DNA from: Casuarius casuarius
Taxonomy: Eukaryota > Chordata > Aves > Casuariiformes > Casuariidae
Direction of reading: 5' to 3'
Length of the DNA stretch: 64,000 nucleotides
Assembly (NCBI GenBank): GCA_003342895.1
Contig: PTFA01000370.1
Location: forward strand, 2,985 to 66,984
In this document: in pieces, positions 22,503 to 33,827 of the stretch
Position numbering within the stretch: position 1 is the stretch's first letter
Layout of the letters: the number at the start of each line of letters is the position of its first letter
Made by a program: the position numbers and the translations under genes
Notes under the pieces: model-generated
What the model was told of the DNA's origin: nothing
The model's database searches: none
Seen by the model: the letters and a program-made list of their open reading frames with translations, nothing else

Positions 22503-23579
22503 ATGGAGTTCCTCTGGTTTGTCTTGGCCATCATCTTCCTGAATCCTCCAGGTAAGGGAGGAAAGTGCTGGGCTACAGAAGGAGATCTTGGATATGTTGC
22601 AGGCAAGAGGGACTTCACCCACCTNGCAGGCTTGAAGAAGTGTGGTGGGTACCCAGAGCCATAACAAGGCTGTTGGAAATGGTGGCATCCCCACTTGAGG
22701 GACCACCCAAATATCTCCAAGCAACTTCCCCTCATTCCCCCCTGCATGTTGCCCCTATTGCTGTCCAGGCAACAGGCTGAGCAGGGAGCATCTGGGGAGG
22801 CTGTGAAGGGGTGGGATGGTGGGCAGAGGGGTGCACTGTGTTGGGAAGTGTCCAGAGAGTGAGAGCACCTGCTGCACATCTGTGGACACACCAAGGATGC
22901 AAGCGACAGGGGAAACCAAGTGTTCAGACGTGCTCTGCTTTCCCATGACTGTTACAAGAGCCTTCTAGGTGTTAGTGAGCAAAATCCAGGAGTTTGAGTG
23001 AAGGAGACAGCAGGGACACTCCAAAGGTAAGACTTAAAAGCTTCCTCCAAGGGGGACAGTACTTCCTATTAAGTAGAGCAGAAGCCTAGGACAGAGACCC
23101 AAGCTCTACCACCATTCTGCTGAGAAGTCTTGGACAAGACATATCCATTTAGACCTCCAAAAATCATTAGAAAAGACTATAACCACTTAAGAATTGAACC
23201 ATCATTTTATTTCTGTTTGCAAGTCTTTCACATCTGGATGAACAATGGGCAAAGATTCTGGCTGCAGCTGAGCCGCGGTCACCTCTTGGGCCTGGTAACA
23301 GCCCAGGTGTGTTCCCTGTGTCTGACCCAATGGTTTCTGCACAGATTGGCCCTTCAAGTATGTCTTTTTTCTGCAGGAAATGCCCAGGAAACAAGAAGTT
23401 GCATGTTTGCAGGTGGAGTGTGCCGGTCAGGACCCTGCTTCTTGGATGAGTATGTTATTCAGCATTGCTTTGGACCATTTATTCCATGCTGCAGAAGTTA
23501 TGTATCAGCAGCAAGAAAATACCGCTTCCACTACCGCTTTCCGATAAGAAACAAACTGTTGGTGAATCATGTCCCTTAA
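22503..23579 (+). CDS. AvBD12-like beta-defensin with long basic C-terminal tail (12L2)
   Basis: A two-exon beta-defensin. Exon 1 (22503-22551) encodes a signal peptide MEFLWFVLAIIFLNPPG, phase 1, donor GT at 22552. Exon 2 (23377-23579, after 'ttttttctgcag') opens with GNA as in AvBD12 and has C-X6-C-X4-C-X9-C-X6-CC, with motifs FAGGVC, RSGPC, LDEYVIQHC and FGPFIPCC. These align residue for residue with AvBD12 (GLC, RVGNC, GEYLASYC, FEPIILCC). After the last cysteine come 28 residues instead of about 14, with seven basic and no acidic residues and many aromatics (RKYRFHYRF within it). The core is near neutral, so nearly all of the net charge of about +6 is in the tail. The total is 83 residues. 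AATAAA is at 23831. A possible leader-exon acceptor lies at 22472-22473, and a nine-codon upstream ORF would then overlap the start codon. Confidence 0.86.
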
Positions 23580-23830
23580 AAAGCAAAAGATCACTCCTTC
23601 CTCTTTTTCAGGCTATTTTGTTCCTCTTTTCCAGATGACATAATATAGACGTAGGGCTAATGCACTTGTCTCCATGGTTGATATGCTTTTCACTTCTGCT
23701 ATGGCTTTATAGTAAATGCTGTAACTGAGCTAGAAATATGTAAAATACCTCGTAGTTTGGGTTTGCCACTTGTTGGCACCCAATGATTACAGACTGCATA
23801 CAGACTTGAACTCTGATTTCATCTATGACC

Positions 23831-23836
23831 AATAAA
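23831..23836 (+). other. Polyadenylation signal AATAAA of 12L2
   Basis: A canonical hexamer about 250 nt after the 12L2 stop. Confidence 0.55.
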
Positions 23837-23839
23837 ACC

Positions 23840-25490
23840 AGTATAGCCTAACAGAGCAGAATTCAGTGCTATGTGTGCATTCCCAGACTCCTACCATAAT
23901 GCCTTCCCATGCTCCTTATAAATGGTTGGATGGAGAGCAAACTTCACATGGAAAAATTCAGTTGTGTGCCCCAGCCATGAGATTACAGAAGAAGCTGCCG
24001 CCTCTCAGGCTCTGTGTTCACAGAGTGTCCGAGTGGGCAGCCGAGATCTAGCTAGCATTTGCACTTGTGCTCTGGCTGTGTTTAATTTACTGGTATGTAC
24101 GCAGCCACAGTCTTTGTCTCCTTCAGCAAGGCAGACTATAAGTGTCTATGTATCATCAAGGGCCTCTGAGCCTCAGTCCCTGAAAGGCAGTATTTGCTTC
24201 AGGGGTATTGGCAGAGCCAATAGTCCCAGGGATACAGGACCTTCCTGATGGGATTACAAACCTCCACTGCCTCTGCTCTGTCTGTGTGTCTGTCCGCATC
24301 AGACNGGCTGGTCACGGGCCTGGAGGATTGTGGATGGGCAATGAGGGACGCAGCANTTCTCCTGCAGCCACATGGGCTCCCTCTGTGCTACACGTTTTAC
24401 TCAATAGGCTATAGGGCATTCAAGGAAATCTCTGTCTTTTGATCTTCCTGGCTTTAAGGCCAGACTCACTTGCCCACATATAGGCATCTGGTGTCACTTG
24501 AGTTGACCCAGGGTGTCATGCCAGGGTGGACATGCCAGGGCATGTCCCGTGTCCTATCTGCCACTCCTATGTGGAAATCTCCAATAACTAGGCATCTTAA
24601 GTGACACAAGGTGCCGTGTGACTCAAGATCTTCATGGCTTCATATCCAGGAGATCAAATGACTTTATCAAGTGCATCTGAACAAGTGCAGGAAGAAGGGA
24701 ATTTTTAACCTGGACCTTTCAGCTATCTGGTTTAGGAAGTATCCATAGAAATAACTGCATGAACACAGCTGAAGGTCAGCAAACAGCAGGGACAGCAGCC
24801 AAGTGAGGGTAGCTGGAATATCTGATGCTGATTTTACAGCAAAAGCTACATATCTATCACATAATTACCGCCAAGTGGTGCGCTGCTGAGCTCACTGGCT
24901 ACCTCCTCCACCAGTGTTGTGGAGAAGCACTGTGTGGTCATCATGCTCAGGAATGAGGCCTCCCAGATTCCTTGGAAGCCAAAGCTGGAATGACTTTTTG
25001 GCAGGAAAATCACATCCAGGTTTCAGCTGGAAGAAAAATTCACAGGAGCTCAGGCAAAAATGAATCACTCCCAGCCTGTGTGGTTCTCCTCGTTGCAGCT
25101 CCTCAGGAGTCTGTCTTTGCAAGTTGCCACCCTTCGGTTCGTGAGCTCCCCAGGCACTTCACTGGCCGTAAGTGAAGGGCAGAGGGATCTCCTGCACCTC
25201 TCTGCCCGCTGAGCCGTCTACAGTTGGCAATCTACCAGTCAAAAATGCCAACTGCCAGGAACAGGAAGCGGGGAAGCCGATAATCAGTGAATGAGAAACG
25301 ACTCGACATTGTTTGGAACGGCAGCACTGGGTCAGAACGACACAGAGCAGAATTTCTGAGCAGCGAATGTTACACTGGAGACTGGACGATAACTAATTGC
25401 TGCCTGCACCCTCTCTCTCCCAGGATGCTATCCAGCATGCCAACAGCATACAGAGGCTTCTGCAAAATCTCACGCTCAGCCTTGCTGTTT
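23840..25490. other. Intergenic region between 12L2 and AvBD12
   Basis: No coding exon recognised. A diverged R1 segment lies at 24468-24640. Directly upstream of AvBD12 there is a run of in-frame ATGs from about 25424, which I regard as intron or leader because a strong acceptor follows at 25494-25495. Confidence 0.5.
24468..24640 (+). repeat. Interspersed repeat family R1, diverged copy
   Basis: 'cacttgcccacatataggca', then 'tctggtgtcacttgag', parallels 'agttgcccacacacaggtgt' at 8885. The right side is more degraded. Confidence 0.35.
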
Positions 25491-25508
25491 TCCAGCAGAA
25501 CCAAAGCA

Positions 25509-26348
25509 ATGAGAACCCTTTGGTTCATTTTAATCTTCATCTCCCTGACTGCTCACGGTAAGACCAGGAAGGCCAAGGGCGGCAAACAGAGGCAGCTGGG
25601 AATAGGAATAAGCTTTCATAACTAAGCAATCAAATCAAAGTATTATAGGTGCTGGGGGGGAAGAGGTGTCCTTAGATTTCTGGATGAAAGAATGGGTCAG
25701 GCACTTTGGCAAAATGTGCAATTACATCTCTAGGGGTGATGCAGGAATGAGGAGGGAAATAGCTGTGAAAACGGGACCTCTGCCTTTCTAGGAGCAGAGT
25801 ATTTGGGCAAACCTTAGAGGATATGTCTTTTACCTCTGCTCTGGTGCTTATTTTTGGAGGCTCTGGGAAAGTGTTTCTTCCTTTTCTCAGACTGCAGTTG
25901 TTTCCTTGGTAGGGTGAGGACAACTGTTCTAATCCAGTATAGGATCTTTGACAATATCCTGAAAAAATGATTGCATGACAAAATGCTGAGTGAGGTTGGC
26001 TCTGAACCTTGGGAGTTTTTTGACAAGCAGGGGTATCTGAAGCTGCCCTTTGAGACAGGGATCCTGGGTGTTCTCTTTGAGATCTGCAGCTGTGCATGCC
26101 CAGGCTCCATGCGGGCTCTCAGTCTTGCCTTGGCTGACCAGACACACTGTGTCAGAGAAAACTCCATGCATTTTACCAACTTGCTGCTTCTTTGTACAGG
26201 AAATGCTCACGGACCAGATAGCTGTAACCACGAAGGGGGCTTGTGCCGGGTAGGAAACTGCATTCCTGGTGAATATCTGGCTAGTTACTGCTTCGAACCT
26301 ATCATTCTGTGTTGTAAAAGTTTGTCACTGACTACTATAAAAAGCTGA
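25509..26348 (+). CDS. AvBD12: Avian beta-defensin 12
   Basis: Secreted beta-defensin. In chicken it is a near-neutral peptide noted for chemotactic rather than strongly bactericidal activity. Exon 1 (25509-25557) encodes signal peptide MRTLWFILIFISLTAHG, phase 1, donor GT at 25558. Exon 2 (26200-26348, after 'ctttgtacag') encodes GNAHGPDSC and the domain C-X6-C-X4-C-X9-C-X6-CC, with motifs GGLCRVGNC, PGEYLASYC and FEPIILCCKSLS, ending TIKS and TGA at 26346. The total is 65 residues, the family length. The near-identical PGEYLA..C and HGPDSC blocks identify AvBD12. Net charge of the mature part is about -1. The start was chosen at 25509 because 'ccttgctgttttccag' just upstream is a good leader-exon acceptor and the signal peptide matches the family. 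In-frame ATGs further upstream would add a non-signal extension. Confidence 0.95.
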
Positions 26349-26681
26349 AGATTTCCGGAGAAGCAAACTGCAGCACATGGAGAGCTGCAGGCTCTGCTAA
26401 CAAGGAACAGGCTGCAGCTGAGTTTTATCTCTTGGGAAGGAATGTTTTGTCTTTCTATGACTGTTGCTCCCCTGGGACAACTTTTCTCCAATCGTCAGAG
26501 GCTGTGGATCGACTAGTGGACTTCTGAACATGTTGTTTTTTGCTTTTACTGTGACTTTCTAGAAGATGCTGCAACAGGAAGAAATTGGGGCCTTCTGTTT
26601 GCTTATGTATCACCCCTTTTGACATCTGGCAGTTATCTGTTATGCTCAGATGAGAAATTGCCTTTCTCCTTACCTGAAAGC

Positions 26682-26687
26682 AATAAA
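26682..26687 (+). other. Polyadenylation signal AATAAA of AvBD12
   Basis: A canonical hexamer about 335 nt after the AvBD12 stop. Confidence 0.55.
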
Positions 26688-28493
26688 CCTGAAGTTCAAC
26701 AGAACAGCAAGTGCCCTTCTGTGACTCCTGCTTACTCTCAGCGAAACTGCTGGTGGTGGGATGCACTGTCTCCCATTAACCAGAGGTGAACACAGCGATC
26801 CATTTCTCAGCAGAGCAAGTTGGCTCTGTCTCTTTCTTTCCCTTCCCAGGGAAAACCGTTACAATGGAGCAGCCCTCTTTGCCATCACTTTTGGTCCCAA
26901 AAGCCATCTGTTTTGACATAAAGCCAAGTGTGGCCCATGTGTCTCAGGCAGGCCCCAAGCACATATCTAGTCTTCCTTCCCAGCCTGTGCCAAGTCCTTA
27001 TAGGCACTGGGAAAGGCTGGCTGAAGGGTTAAGACATGGAGAGGGAGCAGGAATTCCCCACACACATACCTTTGCGCTTACCCACACATACCCTACCCAT
27101 GGGCAGGGTTTATAGCAGCGGTGAATGTGCTGTCAATCAGCCATACCTCCTCCAGCTAGGTCAGGCGGTGCAAAGCCCGGTAGGGCAGTCCCCACTTCAT
27201 TCTTCTTCCACAGTACAGCAAGAAGGAAGAGCCCAGGGTCATCTGTTTTAAACCAGGGGAGGGATCTGAAGGCTGCGCAAAATATTCCNCTTGACAGACC
27301 GCTCTCTTCATCCATGGGCCACATTTCTGGTATTTCTCCTNTCTCTGTAATCGCCAGGTAATAAACACAGTGCAATTAGCCTGTTTGCACCTAGTAGCTT
27401 TCTGACTATGAGATGGCTCAGCCTAAATCCATTTGGTCTCCAGATGCGCTCTCAGCCCTTCTCTGTTTCTTTCTCCTCCTTNGATCTTTCGGCCGGAAGA
27501 ATTTTGATGCCCCTCTACACCACTTGTCAGTTTGCTCGTGGTGTCCCCATCCCAGTAAAATGCCTCTCTCCAGGGCAATCACATCTGTATAAGCAAGAAA
27601 ACAATGATCTAATGAGAGAGTTATACCANTTAGCTCACGCATTGGTCAGAGCCAGGGAAAAGTCCTCCCCAGGAGACAAAATTCTTTCTCTGGTGAATCA
27701 AACAGGAAAATTCCCATTGACTGACTGGGGTCAGGACCCATCGTGAGAGGTTCAAAGATGAACTCATTTGAGTAANTTGATTCTCTGGGCGATTCTGAGG
27801 CCGCCCACGAGCAGCCCAGCTATTTTCTTTGGGTTGTCGTAACACACACAGAGCACAGCCTGGGACTCGAACGCATGCAGGGAGATACCAGCACTTCACT
27901 GGAGATCCTCTGCCGTTAGATGAGCTGACAGGAGAGCCTAGTTACACAGACCTGGCCGTTGGCTTGGGAACCGTGGCTGAAAACAGAGANGGGCCTGAGC
28001 CCAGAGCCAAATTCCTCCCCGCATCGTAAGGACTGCAGGCTNGCTCTCCAATGCACGTTGATACAGGAACTCAGAACAGACAGGCATGGAAATCAAGGAG
28101 CATTTCCAAAATCAAAGAGTTTATTTCTCACATTCATCTACAAAGTTCATGATTCACGTCTCTTATCTGGGTGACTGTTAGCCACCAAGTTTACAGCCTG
28201 CTTTCCTAAGAAAGTGAAGCATNTGAGCTCATGCAGCTCATCTTGTAAATCTCTCTGCCAGTTGTTGGACCNTCTGCCCTCTGTATATTCTGAACTTGTT
28301 GGGCAGCTGAGTTTTGATTAGGGTAAGGTGGAAATGCTCAGCCAGCTTACAGGTAACTATTTGCTTGACATTTTCACATTGTCCCTCTGGCAGTAACGTG
28401 ACAGTAAGTGCAAGCTGCTGCTGCAAGACACTGTCCCACACTCCCCTGGCTATGCATTTCCTCGCTTAGTGAGCTGGTTGAAAAATAACCCTC

Positions 28494-28530
28494 CAAAAAA
28501 GAAGAAGAAGAAGACGAAGAAGAAGAAAAA
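28494..28530 (+). repeat. GAA microsatellite (short)
   Basis: About ten GAA units after an A run, with one GAC interruption. Confidence 0.85.
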
Positions 28531-30440
28531 TCCATTATGATTTCTGCCAGATTAGCAAGATGAACTGATTTCCCTTCTGGCTGCCTGATCACTCACTCTG
28601 ACACACAGAGAGGAGAGAGAAAGCAGTGAGGACGCAGATGGAGGGTGGGTAACTGCACTCTCTGGTACATAGAGGGTGCTATTTCCCACGGCTTCTTGAC
28701 CCAGAAACTCACCTGCAGTCTGGGGGACAGCACCCAGTCACCAGGACAGCTCTTTTAAAGCTGGTGTCCCTGCCCTGTGAAAGGAACAGGCTTTTGCTCT
28801 GCTCTCACTCTAACTTTTCACTCACTGCTATTTTGCTGTGGACCTCTGAGCTCTCAGCTATGTTTTGATCTCTTTCTCTTTGCCAGCTGCCCGGGTAGTC
28901 TCCCCCCAGAACTGTTCATGCTTATTCCCTTTCGGTGGCAAAGGGAAGTTGTTCTGAGTTGGGACCATGTTTTCCATTCAGCAAATCCCACAGTCTCCTG
29001 TGTGGCTCTGTATTTGCAAAAGATAAATCCTCTCTTTTATGCAGAGGCCACGTCCACCACATCAGCACCTGCTGCTTGAATGAAACAATAGTATAACAGC
29101 AGTATAAGGTGTCTTGGTGTAAGTATATGATAGGGTATGCTGCTTCCATAGAAACCGAGGAAATCCAGGCAAAGACCAGCAGTGTGTAGAGAAATTAATT
29201 ACCCTCAGGGTGGTGTGTCGTGTATCCCTAGGGAGAAGGAAGTGCTCGCCTCCTCTTGCTGGGCAAACACTTTCTTCCGCTCAGCGCAGGTCTGTTCACC
29301 TGTTTGCTTTCATTTGGCATGGGACCAGGCTCAAACACTGTTTTCCACCCCTTATATCTGAAAGCCAAACAGTGTTTCTCATTAGAGGCACTCAGCAAAG
29401 GACATCTCCAGCGTGACCCCTATGCTCCAGCTGGAGGAATTCCTTCCGTGGAGAGCAACCCTGCCTGTGCTGCACCATTTCCATGAGTGTAAACCCCAGT
29501 GGAGTCAGCGGAGTTATTCTAAACCCCTCCTGATATCACTCCTTCATTATTGCATGTAGAAATAGAGTGGACAGTCAGGCAAGCTAAGGGGGAAGCCAGA
29601 ATAGCAGAAGAAATAAGAAGGTGACGTCTACCATCCTTAAGAGATCTAGGCTGATGAGGATTTAAATCAGACTAGAGGACTGCTCTGAAAAGAGATTAGG
29701 CTGAGTTTCTTGGCCTAATTGGAGAAAACCAAATGAGGAAGAAGACACTAGTGGGAAGGCTTGAGAGATCTCTTGGCTCTAGCTGCTCATAGCTGACAGA
29801 GCTCATACGGCTACAGCTGCCCTATGCCGGCTTCTGAAGGAGATATAAAAAACATCCAGACGTCTTGGGAGATATATTTTAGGCCTCTGCAGCCGTTTAG
29901 GCTCCTGTAGCCACAGGGACAGCCCAAGGATTCAGACAGGCTAGAGGCCTGCCCTCACGTCTGCTCTGTACAAGCCTCATGAATAGCTAGAGATGTTAGT
30001 TCATCAAAACAAGACCTGAATGTCCCCCTCACTGGAATTTGTTTGCTGTTCCCAGGCAACAGGCCAGTGTTTGTTTGGCAGAGATAGCCAGACTAAAATG
30101 AAATCCTCCGCTTGTGGTCTATAAACACCAACGTAAGCTGAGCTGTGTGATCAGAACTGGAANGATGGTCGAACAGGCTCCTGTTCAAGGAAGCTGAGCT
30201 CTCATAATCCTGGGCAAACCTCTTGCATTCAGGATGTCCCTTATGTCTGCAGTAATCCCATGCAAAGCAATGCAGCCACTCGTATGCATGACTCTTCTTT
30301 CAGCTCGGGAGAAAGAGGGTCATATTCAGTCTTTGCACTTGCTGTTCTTTCCACCAGTCAGGCTGAGTGAAGGAAACAGCCATCCTGCAACAGCCCAGAT
30401 ACAAGGGCATGTTAGGAGGCTAAAATGGGTCTGAGCTCAG

Positions 30441-30600
30441 AGGCTATATCTACACAAGTAANTCAAACAAACACTGTGAGGCTCATGCTCAAATATTGGC
30501 AGATGCCCATCCACGCTATTGAATTACTAGCACTATTCCTGGCATAGATTTGGCTTGGGGCAACTAGCAATTTCCCAGACAATTGTTTGGCACAGTTTAG
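30441..30600 (+). repeat. Interspersed repeat family T, copy 2
   Basis: 'aggctatatctacacaagta' is nearly identical to the start of the copy at 19308 ('aggctatatctatactagta'). Similarity then fades through 'caaacactgtgaggctca'. Confidence 0.5.
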
Positions 30601-31044
30601 GGCTTGGCGCATGCCTGGGATCATTCGTAATGGACATCTGGATGTGGCCATGCAACCGGGGTGGGGAGGGAAGAGTCTTGCTGTGCAGACAAGAATTGTG
30701 CTGTGTCTGTTTGCCATGGGGCAAAGAGCAGCATTTTGCAAAAAACGGGGAGAAAGGACAGACTTGCAGATTCACGCCATATAGAAGGAAATCTTTTTGC
30801 ACTCTGGGAAGTTGAGAGGAGGCACAGCAGAGCATGCTGAGCAGAGCTTCATCCAGGGGACTCTCTTTCAAAGCAGCACTGGCATCAAGTGATTTAGGGG
30901 AACATCACAGAAGTCTAGAGGATCGTGAAAGCCTGTAGAAATGTGCTGACAGTGAATGGGGGACTGACTATTCACAGTCTCTTNCTGAACAAGAGCTATT
31001 GGGAAATTAGGGGGACCCTCATTTAAAACAAGTGAAAATTGTTC

Positions 31045-31165
31045 CCCTATATAGCAGGTTGCAGACCTGTGGAACACCTTGCCAAAGGATATTATCATGT
31101 AAAACTTGTAAACGGTTTCAAAGAGAGACTGGACAAGTACTTGGAAGGGAAATTTGTAGGGGGTT
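31045..31165 (+). mobile_element. CR1-like LINE fragment
   Basis: 'tgtggaacaccttgccaaag', 'gatattatcatg' and 'ttcaaagagagactggacaa' follow the order of a conserved stretch near the 3' end of CR1-type LINEs in birds and reptiles. No octamer tail is visible, and the match is diverged. Confidence 0.6.
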
Positions 31166-33510
31166 ACTTAATAGACAGGCAGGAGGGAGCCTGGGATCTC
31201 TCCAGAGCAGAAAATATGCCAACTGCAAGCCAGGCNTGCTGTCCTGTGGCAAAGCAGAAAGGGAGCAGCACTCCCCAAGGTCAGGATCCTTCTTCCTGTG
31301 TTGAGCTGCAGAGATTTAGAGGATTTGGTAGAAAATAACAGGGAAAATGAGGAGGCAGGATGCCAGGATAGGTGGGTAAGCTGAGAAGTGACTGGCAAAG
31401 GGGCTCCAGGAGGCCCTCAAATCACTGCAATGTTTGCCCCTATGGATTTCCTCCTGTGGTCATCCCTGCTGCAGCCGGTGTAAATCTAACCCAAGCTTCT
31501 GGGACAAGTAGCCTGGTTTTAAAAATCCAGCTGCTCAGGTCCTGACCAGATGAAGTTAGTGGAGAGGTCCCCTCCCACTTCAGGCTGTGGGTCGGATGTG
31601 GATTGACTTAGATTCCTCNGCAACCTCAAAAACCCAAGGGCACCCAGGAGTTAATTTCTATGGCGTGAGTCACAGAGCACAGATCGGCCTCTGTGCACTG
31701 TGGGGTCTGAAACAAACCAGCTGGTGGCACGTTGGGACCAGCTGCATCCGATGCTGCCCATCAAGGAGGGAGATTCACCAAAGGCTGAGGCCAACACGGT
31801 GTAGGGATCATGCAGGAGGGAGTAAGCCCAGCTGCAGTCAGAGCAATCACCCAGGAGACAGAAACTTCCTGCCCCGGACTTCTGGGGAAATCTGGTTTAT
31901 GTTGATGTTGTCTGTTTTTCGCTCTTTTCTGCCTTATATTGATGAAAGGGCTAGTCTTTCCATGCCAGCAGAATAGCTGTCTTTCCCAAGGCGAATTCTT
32001 CAACTCAACGCACGCACCATGGCTGCAAAGCAGGGAGTTGTGGTAGTGTGGAGGATGCATCCTGACCACCTTTGTGTCCACCTCTGTGGAGCCTGCAGCG
32101 TTTGCACTGATCCAGATGCAGCTCATCCTCTGAGCGCTGTCTGCTGCTCCCACCAGGGGAGAGCAACTGAGCTAGAGATAAAACATGGCTTTTTGCCATC
32201 CATCAGTAGCAATGCAGTAGCCACCTGGTATCCTGGCTCCAGACCTAGTCTCTAGAGCATATCCAGCTGGCTTCACAGGCATGTTCAGACCCACCGGGTC
32301 ACACGGTTGGAGCAGGACACTCGTATGACTGACCCCCACAGCACATTCCTCCCTGCTAGGGTTGTATCTCAAGACAGAGTTGCAATCTCTTCTCTGCTCT
32401 CTGTCCCCATGTCCTGGACACGACTGGGCAGGCTGAACCACCAGCCAGTGTCTCGGGTACAAGACCACGAGAACCAACGTTCCCCTACAGGGCTAGATAA
32501 GCCCTGTAGCAAGTCATCCCCATCACGTCATCTCTCACGCTGAAGATGCAGATCCTCAGCAATACGTGGTGGATTATGGTCTTCTGCCGACCACACAAAG
32601 CGGTTCTGCTAGAGATGCAAAGCACAACCACTTCTAGAGAGGCTCCACATACATCCTTGGAACCATCCCTCCAACAGATAGGGTTAAGATCCTATTTTCT
32701 TTCCCAAAGTTGTGTATTGCCTGTGTGCACGACACCCCGTTTATTGCTCAGCGTCCTGTGATCCAAAGTCCGGCTGGCGAAGGGCCCCTTATCTGCACTG
32801 TTTGATGAAGGTGATCCTTGTTCTGTTCAAGCAGCCTGAAGGCCAGTGGCTTTACTTTTTTCAGTACTGGCTGGCATCCAGCCTGCAAATAAAAAGCCAT
32901 CAAGGTGACTTGCAACAGGAAAATGAAAGACATGGTGACACCCCTTGCTGCCTCACTGCTGTAAAAAGAAACCTTTAGAAGGTTTCTATTTCCTCTTGCA
33001 CTTTTTGCTGTTGTTTGGGGGAGATTTCTGTTTGTTGTTTGTTTTGTGTTGTTTTCCAGCATTGAAACTCAGGTCCCACCTTTCCTGATTTCCCAGAACT
33101 GAGCTGGAGAACTAATACAAACCACAAAGCTTGCCAGCTTGCTTGGGAGATCTGTAATAAACAAGTTTTTCCTAAAGCTCCTGCTCANGATAATTAGTCG
33201 GAGGCATCCCAGCTTTCCTACTTAGTAAACACATAAACAAGATGCTGAATTATATTTTTCCTGACAGTTGTAAACAAAAGCTTGGAAAATGACCTCTTGG
33301 CAAGCCAGAAGTTGGGAAATACAAACAGAGTTTTGACTTTTAATGATTTTTAAGCCTACTTTGGGATGTTTGGCAGTGCTGAGGAGGAGACTCTGGATTT
33401 TTTCATGCTTGAGCTTGTCAAGGCTAGGCACAGGGACTGGGAGCTGGAAATAAGAACTTTGATCCTGCAAACCCTTGGACAGGCTTTTAACATCATGTGC
33501 TTGAGCCTAC

Positions 33511-33600
33511 AAGCACAGGAACAGCCATACTGGGTCAGCCCCAATGTTCTGTCTCCAGAAACAACCGGTAGCAGACTCCCCAGTGCTCCGTGCAATTTGT
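33511..33600 (+). repeat. Old interspersed repeat, 'CATACTGGGTCAG' type (copy 3)
   Basis: 'aggaacagccatactgggtc', then 'gttctgtctcc' and 'gtagcagactcccc', are the best-preserved core of the family seen also at 2945 and 12768. Confidence 0.7.
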
Positions 33601-33744
33601 TGACAAAACCCTGCTTTTTTTTCTGTTACGTGGTGTATTTAAGACTGGGAACATCCCAGCGCAACTGTTTGCTGGAATGTTGAAATGTATCTGAGATTGA
33701 CAAAGTTCCCTCCACCCCAGGAGCGTTACACAACCCCTGGGACC

Positions 33745-33750
33745 TATAAA
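33745..33750 (+). promoter_or_regulatory. TATA box of AvBD13
   Basis: TATAAA lies 83 bp before the AvBD13 ATG, the same layout as AvBD11. The leader between them is pyrimidine-rich and carries an NF-kappaB-like GGGATTTCCA at 33805-33814. That site would lie downstream of the transcription start, so its role is doubtful. Confidence 0.6.
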
Positions 33751-33827
33751 TCCAGGATTTCCCTGTTCCCCATCTCTTTACGGCCCTTCACTCCTCCTCA
33801 CGGTGGGATTTCCACCAAGGCTCAGCC

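Larger units (their letters stand above)
26700..33740. other. Intergenic region between AvBD12 and AvBD13
   Basis: About 7 kb with no recognisable gene on either strand. It holds a short GAA repeat, a T-family fragment, a CR1-like fragment and an old repeat near 33511. I see no defensin exon. Confidence 0.5.

Noticed and set aside
25424..25508. Longer AvBD12 start using in-frame upstream ATGs (25424 onward)
   Set aside because: It would put a non-hydrophobic extension before a clear signal peptide. A good acceptor (ttttccag at 25488-25495) lies between, so these ATGs are most likely intronic.
28777..28912. Hydrophobic frame ending before a GT (28777-28912) as a possible further defensin signal exon
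   Set aside because: Too long and Cys-rich for a defensin signal exon, a poor donor context, and no six-cysteine exon follows before AvBD13.
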